From assembly GCF_014596475.1 (NCBI RefSeq), contig NZ_MECJ01000006.1, positions 124,001 to 188,000 of the forward strand: a stretch of 64,000 nucleotides of DNA. Direction: 5' to 3'. The position numbers were made by a program, and so were the translations under genes. Below are positions 52,142 through 60,155 of the stretch, in pieces. Position 1 is the first letter of the stretch; every line of letters begins with the position of its first letter. The notes beneath the pieces were generated by a model. That model worked only from the letters and a program-made list of their open reading frames with translations, made no database searches and was not told the DNA's origin. The stretch is from Streptomyces sp. CBMA152. Its GTDB lineage: Bacteria > Actinomycetota > Actinomycetes > Streptomycetales > Streptomycetaceae.

Positions 52142-52860
52142 TGTTCCTGACCCGCTTCCGCATCAACACCGCGCGCCCCGCCGCGCGGCAGGTCCTCTCC
52201 TCGCCGCAAGCCATGCACGCCGCAGTCATGTCCTCCTTCCCCGAGATCCTCCCCAGCACCCCCGACGCCCCACGAGTCTTGTGGCGCCTTGACCGCAACG
52301 CGGCCGCCGAGGTTCTGCTCTACGTGGCAAGCCCCCACCGACCCGACCTCACCCACCTTGTGGAACAGGCAGGCTGGCCCGCCGCAGCCGCCTCCGGAAC
52401 GCCCGGCTGGCGCACCTACGACTACGCGCGATTCCTCAACCGTCTCGACAAGGGCAGCGTCTGGAACTTCCGCCTCACCGCCAACCCCGTACACAGCGTC
52501 CGCAACCGGGATGGTGTCCCCACCAAACGCACAGCCCACCTCGTCCCCAAGCACCAACTGGGCTGGTTACTTGAGCGCCAGAAAACCTCCGGCTTCCGCC
52601 TGGCGGAGAAACCCGCCGAGCGCCAGCACACCCAGCACGGAGACGAGTACCAGGTCATCATCCGCGACCAACGCAACCTCGACTTCGGTAAACGCGGCTC
52701 GGGCACCGGCCGCCCGGACCGGGTGACACTCAAGGCCGTCACGTATGACGGTCGCCTTGAAGTGACCGACCCCCCAGCCCTGTACCGCGTTCTCACCCGG
52801 GGCATCGGCAAAGCCAAGGCGTACGGCTGTGGCCTGATGACCCTCGCACCCGCGGACTGA
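52141..52860 (+). CDS. casE: CRISPR RNA endoribonuclease Cas6e (CasE/Cse3)
   Basis: This 239-residue double-RAMP protein cleaves the pre-crRNA within each repeat hairpin. It has FLTRFRIN at the start, a catalytic-type His in QAMHAAVMSSFPE, and the glycine-rich RNA-binding loop GIGKAKAYGCGLMTL at the end. The two arrays have slightly different hairpin stems, but both keep the same loop-side bases, so one Cas6e could process both. The start overlaps the cas5e stop (TGATG). Confidence 0.95.
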   Translation: MFLTRFRINTARPAARQVLSSPQAMHAAVMSSFPEILPSTPDAPRVLWRLDRNAAAEVLLYVASPHRPDLTHLVEQAGWPAAAASGTPGWRTYDYARFLNRLDKGSVWNFRLTANPVHSVRNRDGVPTKRTAHLVPKHQLGWLLERQKTSGFRLAEKPAERQHTQHGDEYQVIIRDQRNLDFGKRGSGTGRPDRVTLKAVTYDGRLEVTDPPALYRVLTRGIGKAKAYGCGLMTLAPAD

Positions 52861-52865
52861 CCCCG

Positions 52866-53828
52866 GTGGCCACACCAAGCCAGCGGCCTGCCAGCAGCCC
52901 GCGAGACCTCACCCGCGCCGCCGACCGCCTGTCGTTCGTCTACCTGGAACGCTGCACAATCCACCGCGACGCCAACGCGATCACTGCCGAAGACGCAGAG
53001 GGCATCACCCACATTCCCTCGGCGACCATCGGCACCCTCCTCCTGGGCCCCGGCACCCGCATCACCCACCAGGCGATGAGCATGCTCGGGGAGACCGGTG
53101 CCGGCGTGGTCTGGGTCGGCGAGCACGGCGTGCGCTACTACGCTGGAGGACGCGCGCTCACCCGCTCGTCCGCCCTTGCCGAAGCCCAGGCCTTGCGATG
53201 GGCCAACCCTCGCAGCCGCCTGGATGTCGCCCGCGCGATGTACCGGCTACGGTTCCCTGACGAAGACCCCGCCGGCCTCACCCGCCGCGAACTCCTCGGC
53301 CGCGAAGGCCAACGCGTCAAAGACTGCTACCGGACACAAGCCGACCGCACCGGTATTCCCTGGAAGGGGCGCAGATACACCCCCGGTGACTTCACATCAG
53401 GCGACGCGGTCAATCAGGCAATCACCGCAGCAGCACAAGCCATGTACGGAGTCGCGCACGCCGTCACTGCCGCGCTCGGGGCTTCCCCCGCCCTCGGCTT
53501 CGTCCACTCCGGCCACGAGCTGTCATTCGTTCTGGACGTGGCCGACCTCTACAAGACGGAAGTCGGCATCCCCGTCGCTTTCGACTCCGCCGCAGAATCA
53601 CCAGAAGACGTGGGGGCTCGGACCCGCCGTGCGTTGCGCGACCGCATCCACGAACTGGCTTTGCTGGACCGGGTCGTCGATGACATCAAAGGGCTACTCC
53701 TCACGGACACAGGCAGGGCGACCGACGGCATGACCAGCGACATGGACAACGTCACCCTTCAGAGCGATCGTGACGAACAGGTCGCCGCCGGTGTCAACTA
53801 CGCCTCCCTCGCAGAGGAGTCCTGGTGA
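52866..53828 (+). CDS. cas1: CRISPR adaptation integrase Cas1 (type I-E)
   Basis: This 320-residue protein integrates new spacers together with Cas2. The N-terminal beta domain contains RLSFVYLERCTIHRDANAI, and the helical catalytic domain has conserved residues in FVHSGHELSFVLDVADLYK (His and Asp of the metal site), with the metal-binding Glu expected in the PRSRLDVARAMYRLRF to LLGREGQRVKDCYR region. GTG 52866 lies 5 bases after the cas6e stop. Both arrays can be expanded by this module; leaders flank the operon on each side. Confidence 0.96.
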   Translation: MATPSQRPASSPRDLTRAADRLSFVYLERCTIHRDANAITAEDAEGITHIPSATIGTLLLGPGTRITHQAMSMLGETGAGVVWVGEHGVRYYAGGRALTRSSALAEAQALRWANPRSRLDVARAMYRLRFPDEDPAGLTRRELLGREGQRVKDCYRTQADRTGIPWKGRRYTPGDFTSGDAVNQAITAAAQAMYGVAHAVTAALGASPALGFVHSGHELSFVLDVADLYKTEVGIPVAFDSAAESPEDVGARTRRALRDRIHELALLDRVVDDIKGLLLTDTGRATDGMTSDMDNVTLQSDRDEQVAAGVNYASLAEESW

Positions 53829-54175
53829 CCGTCATCGTCCTCACCAACTGCCCAACAGGCCTCAGGGGGCTGCTCACTCGCTGGCTCCTGGAGATCTCAG
53901 CCGGCGTCTTCATCGGTAGCCCATCAGCCCGGATCCGCGACGCTCTGTGGGAGGAAGTCCGCACGTATGCCGACCAGGGCAGGGCACTTCTCGCTTACAC
54001 CACCAACACCGAGCAAGGATTCACCTTCCGCACCCACGACCACAACTGGAACCCCATCGACCACGAAGGCCTCACTCTGATCCAACGCCCCAAAGCCCCT
54101 GCCCTGACCTCCTCGACCATCCCGACGAACGGCTGGAGCAACGCATCAAAGCGCCGCCGGTTCGGGAGACGCTAG
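53825..54175 (+). CDS. cas2: CRISPR adaptation protein Cas2 (type I-E, CasF-like)
   Basis: This 116-residue ferredoxin-fold protein (VIVLTNCPTGLRGLLTRWLLEISAGVFIG) is the structural partner of Cas1. QGFTFRTHDHNWNPIDHEGLTLI is typical of the I-E variant. The Ser/Lys-rich C-terminal tail probably contacts Cas1. It overlaps cas1 by 4 bases and ends 87 bases before the first repeat of array 2. Confidence 0.95.
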   Translation: MTVIVLTNCPTGLRGLLTRWLLEISAGVFIGSPSARIRDALWEEVRTYADQGRALLAYTTNTEQGFTFRTHDHNWNPIDHEGLTLIQRPKAPALTSSTIPTNGWSNASKRRRFGRR

Positions 54176-54262
54176 AAGAATCCAGCTATGTTCTATATAT
54201 CGCTTTCTATGAAAGTGCTGCATTCTTGGGCTTCGCTGTCACAACGTCGCAGGTCGCGGAGT
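54176..54262 (+). promoter_or_regulatory. Leader of CRISPR array 2
   Basis: This 87-base leader between cas2 and the first repeat is A/T-rich for the genome (TATGTTCTATATATCGCTTT and CTATGAAAGTGCTGCATTC). It should promote plus-strand array transcription and position Cas1-Cas2. Confidence 0.75.
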
Positions 54263-55800
54263 CTGCTCCCCGCGCACGCGGGGATGGTCCCGCGCGAGAG
54301 CGGAGACCTGGGCGGCGGTGTAGCTGCTCCCCGCGCACGCGGGGATGGTCCTCCGGGTCGAATGCGGGCATGTTCCTCACCCCCCTGCTCCCCGCGCACG
54401 CGGGGATGGTCCCCCTCGCCTCGCTCCGCAGCAGCCGTTGCCCACCTGCTCCCCGCGCACGCGGGGATGGTCCCGACGCCAGCACCTCCGCCTTGTCGCC
54501 CCACACCTGCTCCCCGCGCACGCGGGGATGGTCCCACCAAGGCCGTCACGCGCAAGGACATCCTGGTCTGCTCCCCGCGCACGCGGGGATGGTCCCTTCC
54601 GACAGCAGATGGAAGACGCCGAACTGACCTGCTCCCCGCGCACGCGGGGATGGTCCCGCGAACACACCCAGGCCAGCAACGGCACGTCCCTGCTCCCCGC
54701 GCACGCGGGGATGGTCCCCGGCTGCAGTGGGCCGACCCCGCCCTGCACGGCTGCTCCCCGCGCACGCGGGGTTGGTCCCGCGGGAGCCGTTAGCGGCGGC
54801 CGAAAAAACAACTGCTCCCCGCGCACGCGGGGATGGTCCCACCGATCCCGGGCCCCGGGCCAGAACCCCAACCTGCTCCCCGCGCACGCGGGGATGGTCC
54901 CTCCAGCGCCCGCACATGCAAGTCCTCGGCCAACTGCTCCCCGCGCACGCGGGGTTGGTCCCGTACACCGGAACACCGAGAATCTGGCCGATGTCTGCTC
55001 CCCGCGCACGCGGGGTTGGTCCCACGATGACGATGGGCAACTCCACCTTCCGCTTCTGCTCCCCGCACACGCGGGGATGGTCCCTCGACGATGGCCAAGG
55101 CTGCGGGCAAGGGCGTCTGCTCCCCGCGCACGCGGGGATGGTCCCCTCCGATTCCGACCTTCTACCGACCCAGGTCACTGCTCCCCGCGCACGCGGGGAT
55201 GGTCCGCTTCGTCTCCCCGGTTGAGACCAAGGAAGAGCCTGCTCCCCGCGCACGCGGGGATGGTCCCGAGGTCATGCGGGACAAGGTCTTGGACTTGAAC
55301 TGCTCCCCGCGCACGCGGGGATGGTCCGACCTGCGGAAGCAGCGAGTTGAGGCAGCGCCCTGCTCCCCGCGCACGCGGGGATGGTCCCGCTCGTGCGGAT
55401 CACGAATTCGAAGCCCTTGCCTGCTCCCCGCGCACGCGGGGATGGTCCCGGCGACGTCCTCATCTCCAAGGCCACACGAAACTGCTCCCCGCGCACGCGG
55501 GGTTGGTCCCGCGACCCAGCACCGGATCATCCGGCTGCGACTCTGCTCCCCGCGCACGCGGGGATGGTCCCCGGACACCCGCGGATGCGGGGGCCGCGTC
55601 CCCCTGCTCCCGCGCACGCGGGGTTGGTCCCGCGGGAGCCGTTAGCGGCGGCCGAAAAAACAACTGCTCCCCGCGCACGCGGGGATGGCCCTGACCCGAA
55701 CTCCTGAACGGGGTTCTCCACGAACTGCTCCTCGCGCACGCGGGGATAGCCCCCCGCCTCCACCAGCTCCTCAACAGCCTCCCGCTCCCCGCGCCAGCAG
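54263..55800 (+). CRISPR. Type I-E CRISPR array 2: 25 repeats plus a degenerate end
   Basis: The 28-base repeat CTGCTCCCCGCGCACGCG then GGGATGGTCC recurs every ~60-61 bases from 54263 to 55752. The last repeats decay (55604 has lost a C; 55664 ends GGCCC; 55725 reads CTCCTCGCGC; a fragment follows at about 55783), so the trailer is on the right and the array reads away from cas2. Repeats at 54751, 54934, 54995, 55482 and 55604 have GTTGGTCC instead of GATGGTCC. The spacer at 54779-54811 is repeated exactly at 55631-55663. Confidence 0.97.
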
Positions 55801-55922
55801 CCCAACGAAGGGGCACCGATGGGACTCGCCCGGTTGCTGACGGAACTCTGGAGTCTTGGTGCGCGGCCGCGAGGCCCGCGAGACTATGTTCGAGGATGGG
55901 TTTCGATAGATCTGGGGGCGGG

Positions 55923-56192
55923 ATGGCCAGGAAGTGGATCCGTTTCACGGATCGCATCTACTACGAAACTCTCATTGGTGAGGGCGATTGGGAGATGAGG
56001 CACGTCGCCTGCCCTGCGTGCACCATGGACCTGGGCCTCACCCTTGAAGGGGAGCCGGGCGAGAACCCCGATGTGGTCTGTCCCTGCGGAGCCAGGTTCG
56101 TCTATCCAAACCGTTGGTTGACCTGGTGGGAGGAGAACCTTGCCCGCCCTACGTTCGAACCGCAGCACGAGGTGCGGCGGGACGAACCATGA
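55923..56192 (+). CDS. Small zinc-ribbon protein (89 aa)
   Basis: ATG 55923 lies behind GGGGGCGGG; an upstream in-frame start at 55896 is less likely. The protein shows MRHVACPACTMDLG and VVCPCGARFVYP, two CxxC pairs making a zinc ribbon, and a Trp-rich end (RWLTWWEENL). No family was recognised. It stands alone between the end of array 2 and the orphan mini-array. Confidence 0.6.
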   Translation: MARKWIRFTDRIYYETLIGEGDWEMRHVACPACTMDLGLTLEGEPGENPDVVCPCGARFVYPNRWLTWWEENLARPTFEPQHEVRRDEP

Positions 56193-56346
56193 GCTGACTC
56201 ACGCAACGGCAGCGCCACATATGGTGCGCCTCAATCGGCACCAACGCGGGAAACGATCGTCGACGAGGACACGTCGCCTCTGGTCGCAGAGTTTCGTCGG
56301 TGCGCCGGGGATGGCTCGTTCGGCCACGCCGGGCGGCGTCCAGCAG

Positions 56347-56435
56347 CTGCTCCCCGCGCACGCGGGGTTGGTCCCATGTCCCCCCGCACCATGGCCAAGA
56401 CCACCGACTGCTCCCCGCGAACGCGGGGCTGGTTC
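56347..56435 (+). CRISPR. Orphan mini-array: two repeats, one spacer
   Basis: CTGCTCCCCGCGCACGCG then GGGTTGGTCC at 56347-56374 and a decayed copy ending GGGGCTGGTTC at 56408-56435 enclose a 33-base spacer (56375-56407). The first repeat has the GTTGGTCC variant seen in array 2. It is probably a piece split off the trailer end of array 2; the prophage head genes begin 33 bases further on. Confidence 0.85.
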
Positions 56436-56468
56436 GCACTATGCGCAATCTTGTGGACGTTGTCGCTG

Positions 56469-56789
56469 TCAGCGCCGGTCCCGGGCTCGCAGAGGTACGG
56501 CGGTGAGGAGACCGTCGTCTACGGTTGAAGTCTCGTCCGGCGTGGGTTCGTCAGCAAGCCGGGCGGCGCGGCGTTCGAGGGCGGTGACGTTGGCGGAGTT
56601 GTCGATGGTCGCAACTCCGTTGATGGTTACTTTCAGCGGCTCGGCTACGAGTGCGGCGATGCGCTCGTGCAGGACTTCGACAGCCACGGCGCGGGCGGAG
56701 TAAAGCCGTTCGTACCGGGCTGCGAGGTCGGCCACGTCAATGTCCGGGCCGAGCTGGGCTTGAAGCCAGTGCAGTACATCGTTATTCAC
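56469..56789 (-). CDS. Small phage protein (106 aa), last gene of head module
   Basis: This acidic, helical protein has DVADLAARYERLYSARAVAVEVL and LKVTINGVATIDNSANVTALERRAA. The latter resembles the N-terminal part of small phage head-tail proteins encoded downstream of capsid genes in actinophages. The assignment is by position and composition. The next gene expected in a phage (head-tail adaptor or tail) is missing: CRISPR sequence follows instead. Confidence 0.55.
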   Translation of the reverse strand: MNNDVLHWLQAQLGPDIDVADLAARYERLYSARAVAVEVLHERIAALVAEPLKVTINGVATIDNSANVTALERRAARLADEPTPDETSTVDDGLLTAVPLRARDRR

Positions 56790-56871
56790 GAGGGTTCCTG
56801 TGCGAAGCAGTAGAGGGGGCGGCGGGGAGCCGCAACGACGCCGTCGCTGCTCCCCGCCGCTCAGGTCGGCC

Positions 56872-57087
56872 CTAGGCGGGCTTCGCCTTCCGGGCGGACG
56901 CTGTGGCTCCCGTCTCGGCGGGATTTGGCGGATCGCCTTCCCAACAGCGGGGGTTGGTGATCTGTTCGATAAGGGCCGGGTCCATCACGGTGGTGCCAGC
57001 CAGCAGCACCACCGGGACGCGTTCGGCCGGGTCCAGGACGTGCACGGCAGTGGAGAGGACGCCGGGGGAGTGGACGGGGGTGCTCAC
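56872..57087 (-). CDS. Small phage protein downstream of capsid (71 aa)
   Basis: GTG 57087 overlaps the capsid stop (GTGA). The product (VLSTAVHVLDPAERVPVVLLAGT, then ITNPRCWEGDPP) is a short protein of the kind found right after the major capsid gene in siphophages with gpE-type capsids. No function was recognised. Confidence 0.55.
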   Translation of the reverse strand: MSTPVHSPGVLSTAVHVLDPAERVPVVLLAGTTVMDPALIEQITNPRCWEGDPPNPAETGATASARKAKPA

Positions 57088-58133
57088 AGGACGGTCGCGG
57101 TGATGTGGCAGTCCGGGGAGTACAGGACGGGCATGGCGGCTGCGGCGCCCTTGGTCCAGATCTGCACCGGATCATCCTGGACGTCGCGGGTGATGACGAT
57201 GCCCGGCGCGTCCTCCCGCTCGATCTGGGGGTTGCTGCCCCGGGAGAGGGCCAGGGACTCGGTGGTGGTGCCGTACTGGGTCTGGCCCCACCGCGCCCGG
57301 TCCGGGGGAAGCATGATCCACCGGTCCTCGGGCAGCACCCGCTTGGACACGTCGTCCTGCCACACCTGCGCCTTGTAGAACTGCACCGGCGGCAGGCCGT
57401 ACGTGCCCCGGACACTGTTGACCTGCTCCGGGTTCAGCGTCGCGGTCGGCGTCTGGCCACCGGCCGGAGTGCCGTAGTAGGCGGCCCGGTAGGCGCCGTT
57501 GGACGCCAGATGCGACCAGGCCTTGCGAGAGGTGAGCACCATCTCGGGGGCCGGGGCACCGATGGAGTCGAGATAGTCGATCCACCGCAGCTCGTCCGCG
57601 ATCGGGTCTGCGGCCGGATCGGACCAGGGCTTGGGCGCCGTCGGCATGTTCGCGGCCGGCACCCCGTAGTCGACCTCGACCGTCAGCCCGTTCTCCCCGG
57701 CAAGTGTGAAACGGCCATCGAGAAGGACGTCACCGGCGGCCAGTTCCAGGCGGGAGCGGATCGCTTCCACGTGCCGCTCGACATCGTCGTAGAGCAGTTC
57801 TACAAGCCGGTCGTCATCGGCTCCGCGGGAAGCGTCCAGCAGTAGCTGCTCCATCTCGCCGACCAGGAGCTTCTGGCCGAGCGCGGGCAGGGTGCCCTCG
57901 GTCTGGATGGTTTCGGCCTGGCGCTTGGCGAACGGGACGCTCGTGTCGTAGGCCCGGTAGGACGCGGTGTTCACGCGCCGCTTGGACTGCCGTACCCGCC
58001 ACTTGACGTCATTGACCTCGGCCGCGGCGAACACGCTCTGGGTCAGGAGGAAGTCGTCAGGGGTCGGGATGGCGCGGGCGTATGCCGTCAGGTCCGCGAC
58101 GCTGACGTTCTTCAGGAGGTCGGCGACGCTCAC
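57084..58133 (-). CDS. Phage major capsid protein (gpE/HK97-like, family E)
   Basis: This 349-residue protein carries family-E capsid features: LLTQSVFAAAEVNDVKWRV and RAYDTSVPFAKRQAETIQTEGTLPALGQKLLVGE in the N-terminal half, the AELRW-like EHVEAIRSRLELAAGDVLLDG segment, ILTSRKAW-like VLTSRKAWSHLA, and the C-terminal RVLPEDRWIMLPPDRARWGQTQYGTTTE. It forms the icosahedral shell. GTG 58133 overlaps the decoration-protein stop. The gene looks intact. Confidence 0.88.
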   Translation of the reverse strand: MSVADLLKNVSVADLTAYARAIPTPDDFLLTQSVFAAAEVNDVKWRVRQSKRRVNTASYRAYDTSVPFAKRQAETIQTEGTLPALGQKLLVGEMEQLLLDASRGADDDRLVELLYDDVERHVEAIRSRLELAAGDVLLDGRFTLAGENGLTVEVDYGVPAANMPTAPKPWSDPAADPIADELRWIDYLDSIGAPAPEMVLTSRKAWSHLASNGAYRAAYYGTPAGGQTPTATLNPEQVNSVRGTYGLPPVQFYKAQVWQDDVSKRVLPEDRWIMLPPDRARWGQTQYGTTTESLALSRGSNPQIEREDAPGIVITRDVQDDPVQIWTKGAAAAMPVLYSPDCHITATVL

Positions 58134-58558
58134 GCGCTCACCGCCCCGACGAACCGGATCTGCGCACCGGTCGGGTTCGGCACGATCTTCGCCGGGTCGA
58201 TGCCGCCGGGGATCTTCGCGGTGCTGACGGTGCCGTGCCAGAACAGGGCGGCCGCGACCTTGGTGGTGCCGGGTGTGAACGGTGCCTCGGCGTAGACGAG
58301 GCCGGCGAGGATGGCCCGGCCGTCTGTTGCCGCCGGATCGTACGGGCCGTACAGGCTGGAGGCAGTGATGCGGCCGACCGGAACGCCGGAGCGCACGTAC
58401 CCGTGGATCTGGCCGGGGGCGGCCTCGACGTAGTGGGTGTTCTTGCTGAACTTGGTGAGGTCGAGGGTGATGGTTTCGGTGGAGTCGGTGCCGTGCCGGG
58501 AGGCGAGCCAGTCCCGGTCAGCGGTCACCGTCACCGAGGTCGTGTACGGCTGGATCAA
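58130..58558 (-). CDS. Phage head decoration protein (gpD-like)
   Basis: This 142-residue protein (IQPYTTSVTVTADRDWLAS, then TETITLDLTKF and ILAGLVYAEAPFTPGTTKVAAALFWHG) matches the lambda gpD-like decoration proteins of Streptomyces phages that stabilise the capsid. TTG 58558 is chosen over GTG 58621 because AGGAG lies 8 bases upstream and the resulting N-terminus fits the family. It precedes the capsid gene with a 4-base overlap, the usual order. Confidence 0.82.
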   Translation of the reverse strand: MIQPYTTSVTVTADRDWLASRHGTDSTETITLDLTKFSKNTHYVEAAPGQIHGYVRSGVPVGRITASSLYGPYDPAATDGRAILAGLVYAEAPFTPGTTKVAAALFWHGTVSTAKIPGGIDPAKIVPNPTGAQIRFVGAVSA

Positions 58559-58680
58559 CGCCGCGTCTCCTGGTGGTGCTGGTGCGGTCGCACACTCACC
58601 GGAGCTGGTGGCGCGGTCCACGAAGCACGAAGGGGCGTGGTCCCCATCACGGCGGCGTTGTCAGAGCCGCTTGCAAACGA

Positions 58681-59346
58681 TCAGGCGGGCGGGAGAAGGC
58701 CGCGCTTGCGAGCCATCTCCAGACCGGCAGCGCCGGGCGAACGGTTAATCGGGACTGGGCGGTAGGGAGGCACAGAAGCCGGGGAGCCAGCAGGGGCAGC
58801 CGGGGAAGCCTCGTCGGCCAGACGCGGGGTGAACAGTTCAGGGCGCCGTGCCTTCAGCTGCTCCGCGGCTTCGGTGGCCTCCGCGTCGTCGGCGTTCTCC
58901 GCGACACCCAGCAGCGCCGCCGCATCCTCCAGATCCTGCCCGCTCGCACCAAGCCCGGACAGCACCGCCCGCCGGGCCGCAGCCCGCTCGCGTGCCAGGG
59001 CCTGTGCCTCACGCTGCACTGCCGTCTTCTCCCGCTGGGCTAGCTCCTGCTCGCGGCGCTGCAGGTCGCTCAGCTGTTCCTGTTCGGCCTGGCGCTGGGC
59101 GGTGAGGTAGCCGGTCAAGTCGGCGGTACTGGAGAAGCCGAGCTTGTCGACGAGCTGGCGAACGGCTGCTCGTCCGCCCTGGTCCTTCTCCCGGGCCAGA
59201 AGCGTGTTGAGCTGCCTCTGACTGATCGTGACCTGGACCTCGTCGTTGGAGGAGTCCTCTGCGGACGCACCGAGCACGGGGTGGATCGGGCGGCCGTCAC
59301 GGCGGTAGCCCAGCACCAGTTCCGGCGCGGGCAGAGAGCGGGTCAT
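58681..59346 (-). CDS. Phage scaffolding protein
   Basis: This 221-residue protein is mostly one long charged coiled coil (QRQAEQEQLSDLQRREQELA, then QREAQALARERAAARRAV) between a short N-terminal segment and a Pro-rich tail ending in Arg/Lys (EMARKRGLLPP), the design of capsid scaffolds. ATG 59346 is used; TTG 59349 with GAGGAG upstream is equally possible. It lies just upstream of decoration and capsid genes. Confidence 0.75.
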   Translation of the reverse strand: MTRSLPAPELVLGYRRDGRPIHPVLGASAEDSSNDEVQVTISQRQLNTLLAREKDQGGRAAVRQLVDKLGFSSTADLTGYLTAQRQAEQEQLSDLQRREQELAQREKTAVQREAQALARERAAARRAVLSGLGASGQDLEDAAALLGVAENADDAEATEAAEQLKARRPELFTPRLADEASPAAPAGSPASVPPYRPVPINRSPGAAGLEMARKRGLLPPA

Positions 59347-59485
59347 CAAGACGTACGACTCCTCGATGGCCCCGCGCCGTGATCGAGTCTACGGAACCCA
59401 ACGACACGGCTCCCGTCTCATCGTCAAAGGAGCGTGAGCTCCCCTCCCTCAGACAACAGACGTGCTCAGTGTCAGCCGCCTTTGA

Positions 59486-59743
59486 GACAAGGCCGAGACT
59501 CCCTGCCGGATCTGCGGGCATGACGACGGCGAGCCGGTGTTGAACGAGTACGGCGTCCCGCAGTGCATCATCTGCCCGTGCTGCTCCAACGAGTCCGGTA
59601 TCGGGGATGACAACGTGTCCCAGGTCCGAGAACTGCGCGGCTATTGGGTTGTCACCGGAGCCCCATGGGATGAGTCGAAGCTGCGGCCAGCCAACTGGAA
59701 TCTGCTGGAACAGCTGTCGAACATCCCGCCGCAGTGGCGCTGA
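59486..59743 (+). pseudogene. Zinc-ribbon immunity-like protein lacking its start
   Basis: The plus-strand frame from 59486 encodes TPCRICGHDDGEPVLNEYG and QCIICPCCSNESGIGDD followed by WNLLEQLSNIPPQWR. This is the pattern of small zinc-ribbon proteins often found as accessory genes beside toxins. No ATG or GTG precedes the first CxxC; the only start, GTG 59537, would remove one zinc knuckle. It is therefore likely a 5'-truncated cargo gene inserted between phage genes of the opposite strand. Confidence 0.5.
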
Positions 59744-60155
59744 TCCAGACGTCCGGTCATCGCCTCACGTCGTGAGTCGCCGGTAAAGCGGAGCCCCGCC
59801 CGATCCGCGTTGGAGGAGGCTCTGAGCAACGGAGCGAAGCTGGCCCGGCACGAGTTTGGCGGGATCGACAAGCTCCTGCGCGGCAAGTAGAGGCGCTTCC
59901 GGCCAGTCAGCCCTCGACCGGCGCGGCCGGTCGAGGGCACACCGAGGGCCGCCTTCGCGAATGTGCCGGAACGTTCACTGGGATCTGGCCGATGCCCCCG
60001 GTCGCGGCTCCGGACGCATCTGCGGCATCGGGGCCAGGGGGCCACCTCCCTCTGACGACTGTGCGTGCAGGCCAGGGCAGCGCGAAGCGAGCACTGCAGT
60101 TGGCGAGCCCCGCCACGTACGGCGCTCAGTCACACCTGGGTGGATGGTTACTTCG
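59744..60155. other. Non-coding stretch between cargo fragment and portal gene
   Basis: No convincing gene was seen. CCCTCGACCGGCGCGGCCGGTCGAGGG (59910-59936) is a strong inverted repeat that could be a terminator or a remnant recombination site. The interval marks an insertion inside the phage head operon. Confidence 0.45.

Noticed and set aside
54188-55957. Long frames across CRISPR array 2 (RARGDGP / PACAGS periodic proteins)
   Set aside because: Same cause as in array 1: translation of the repeat unit.
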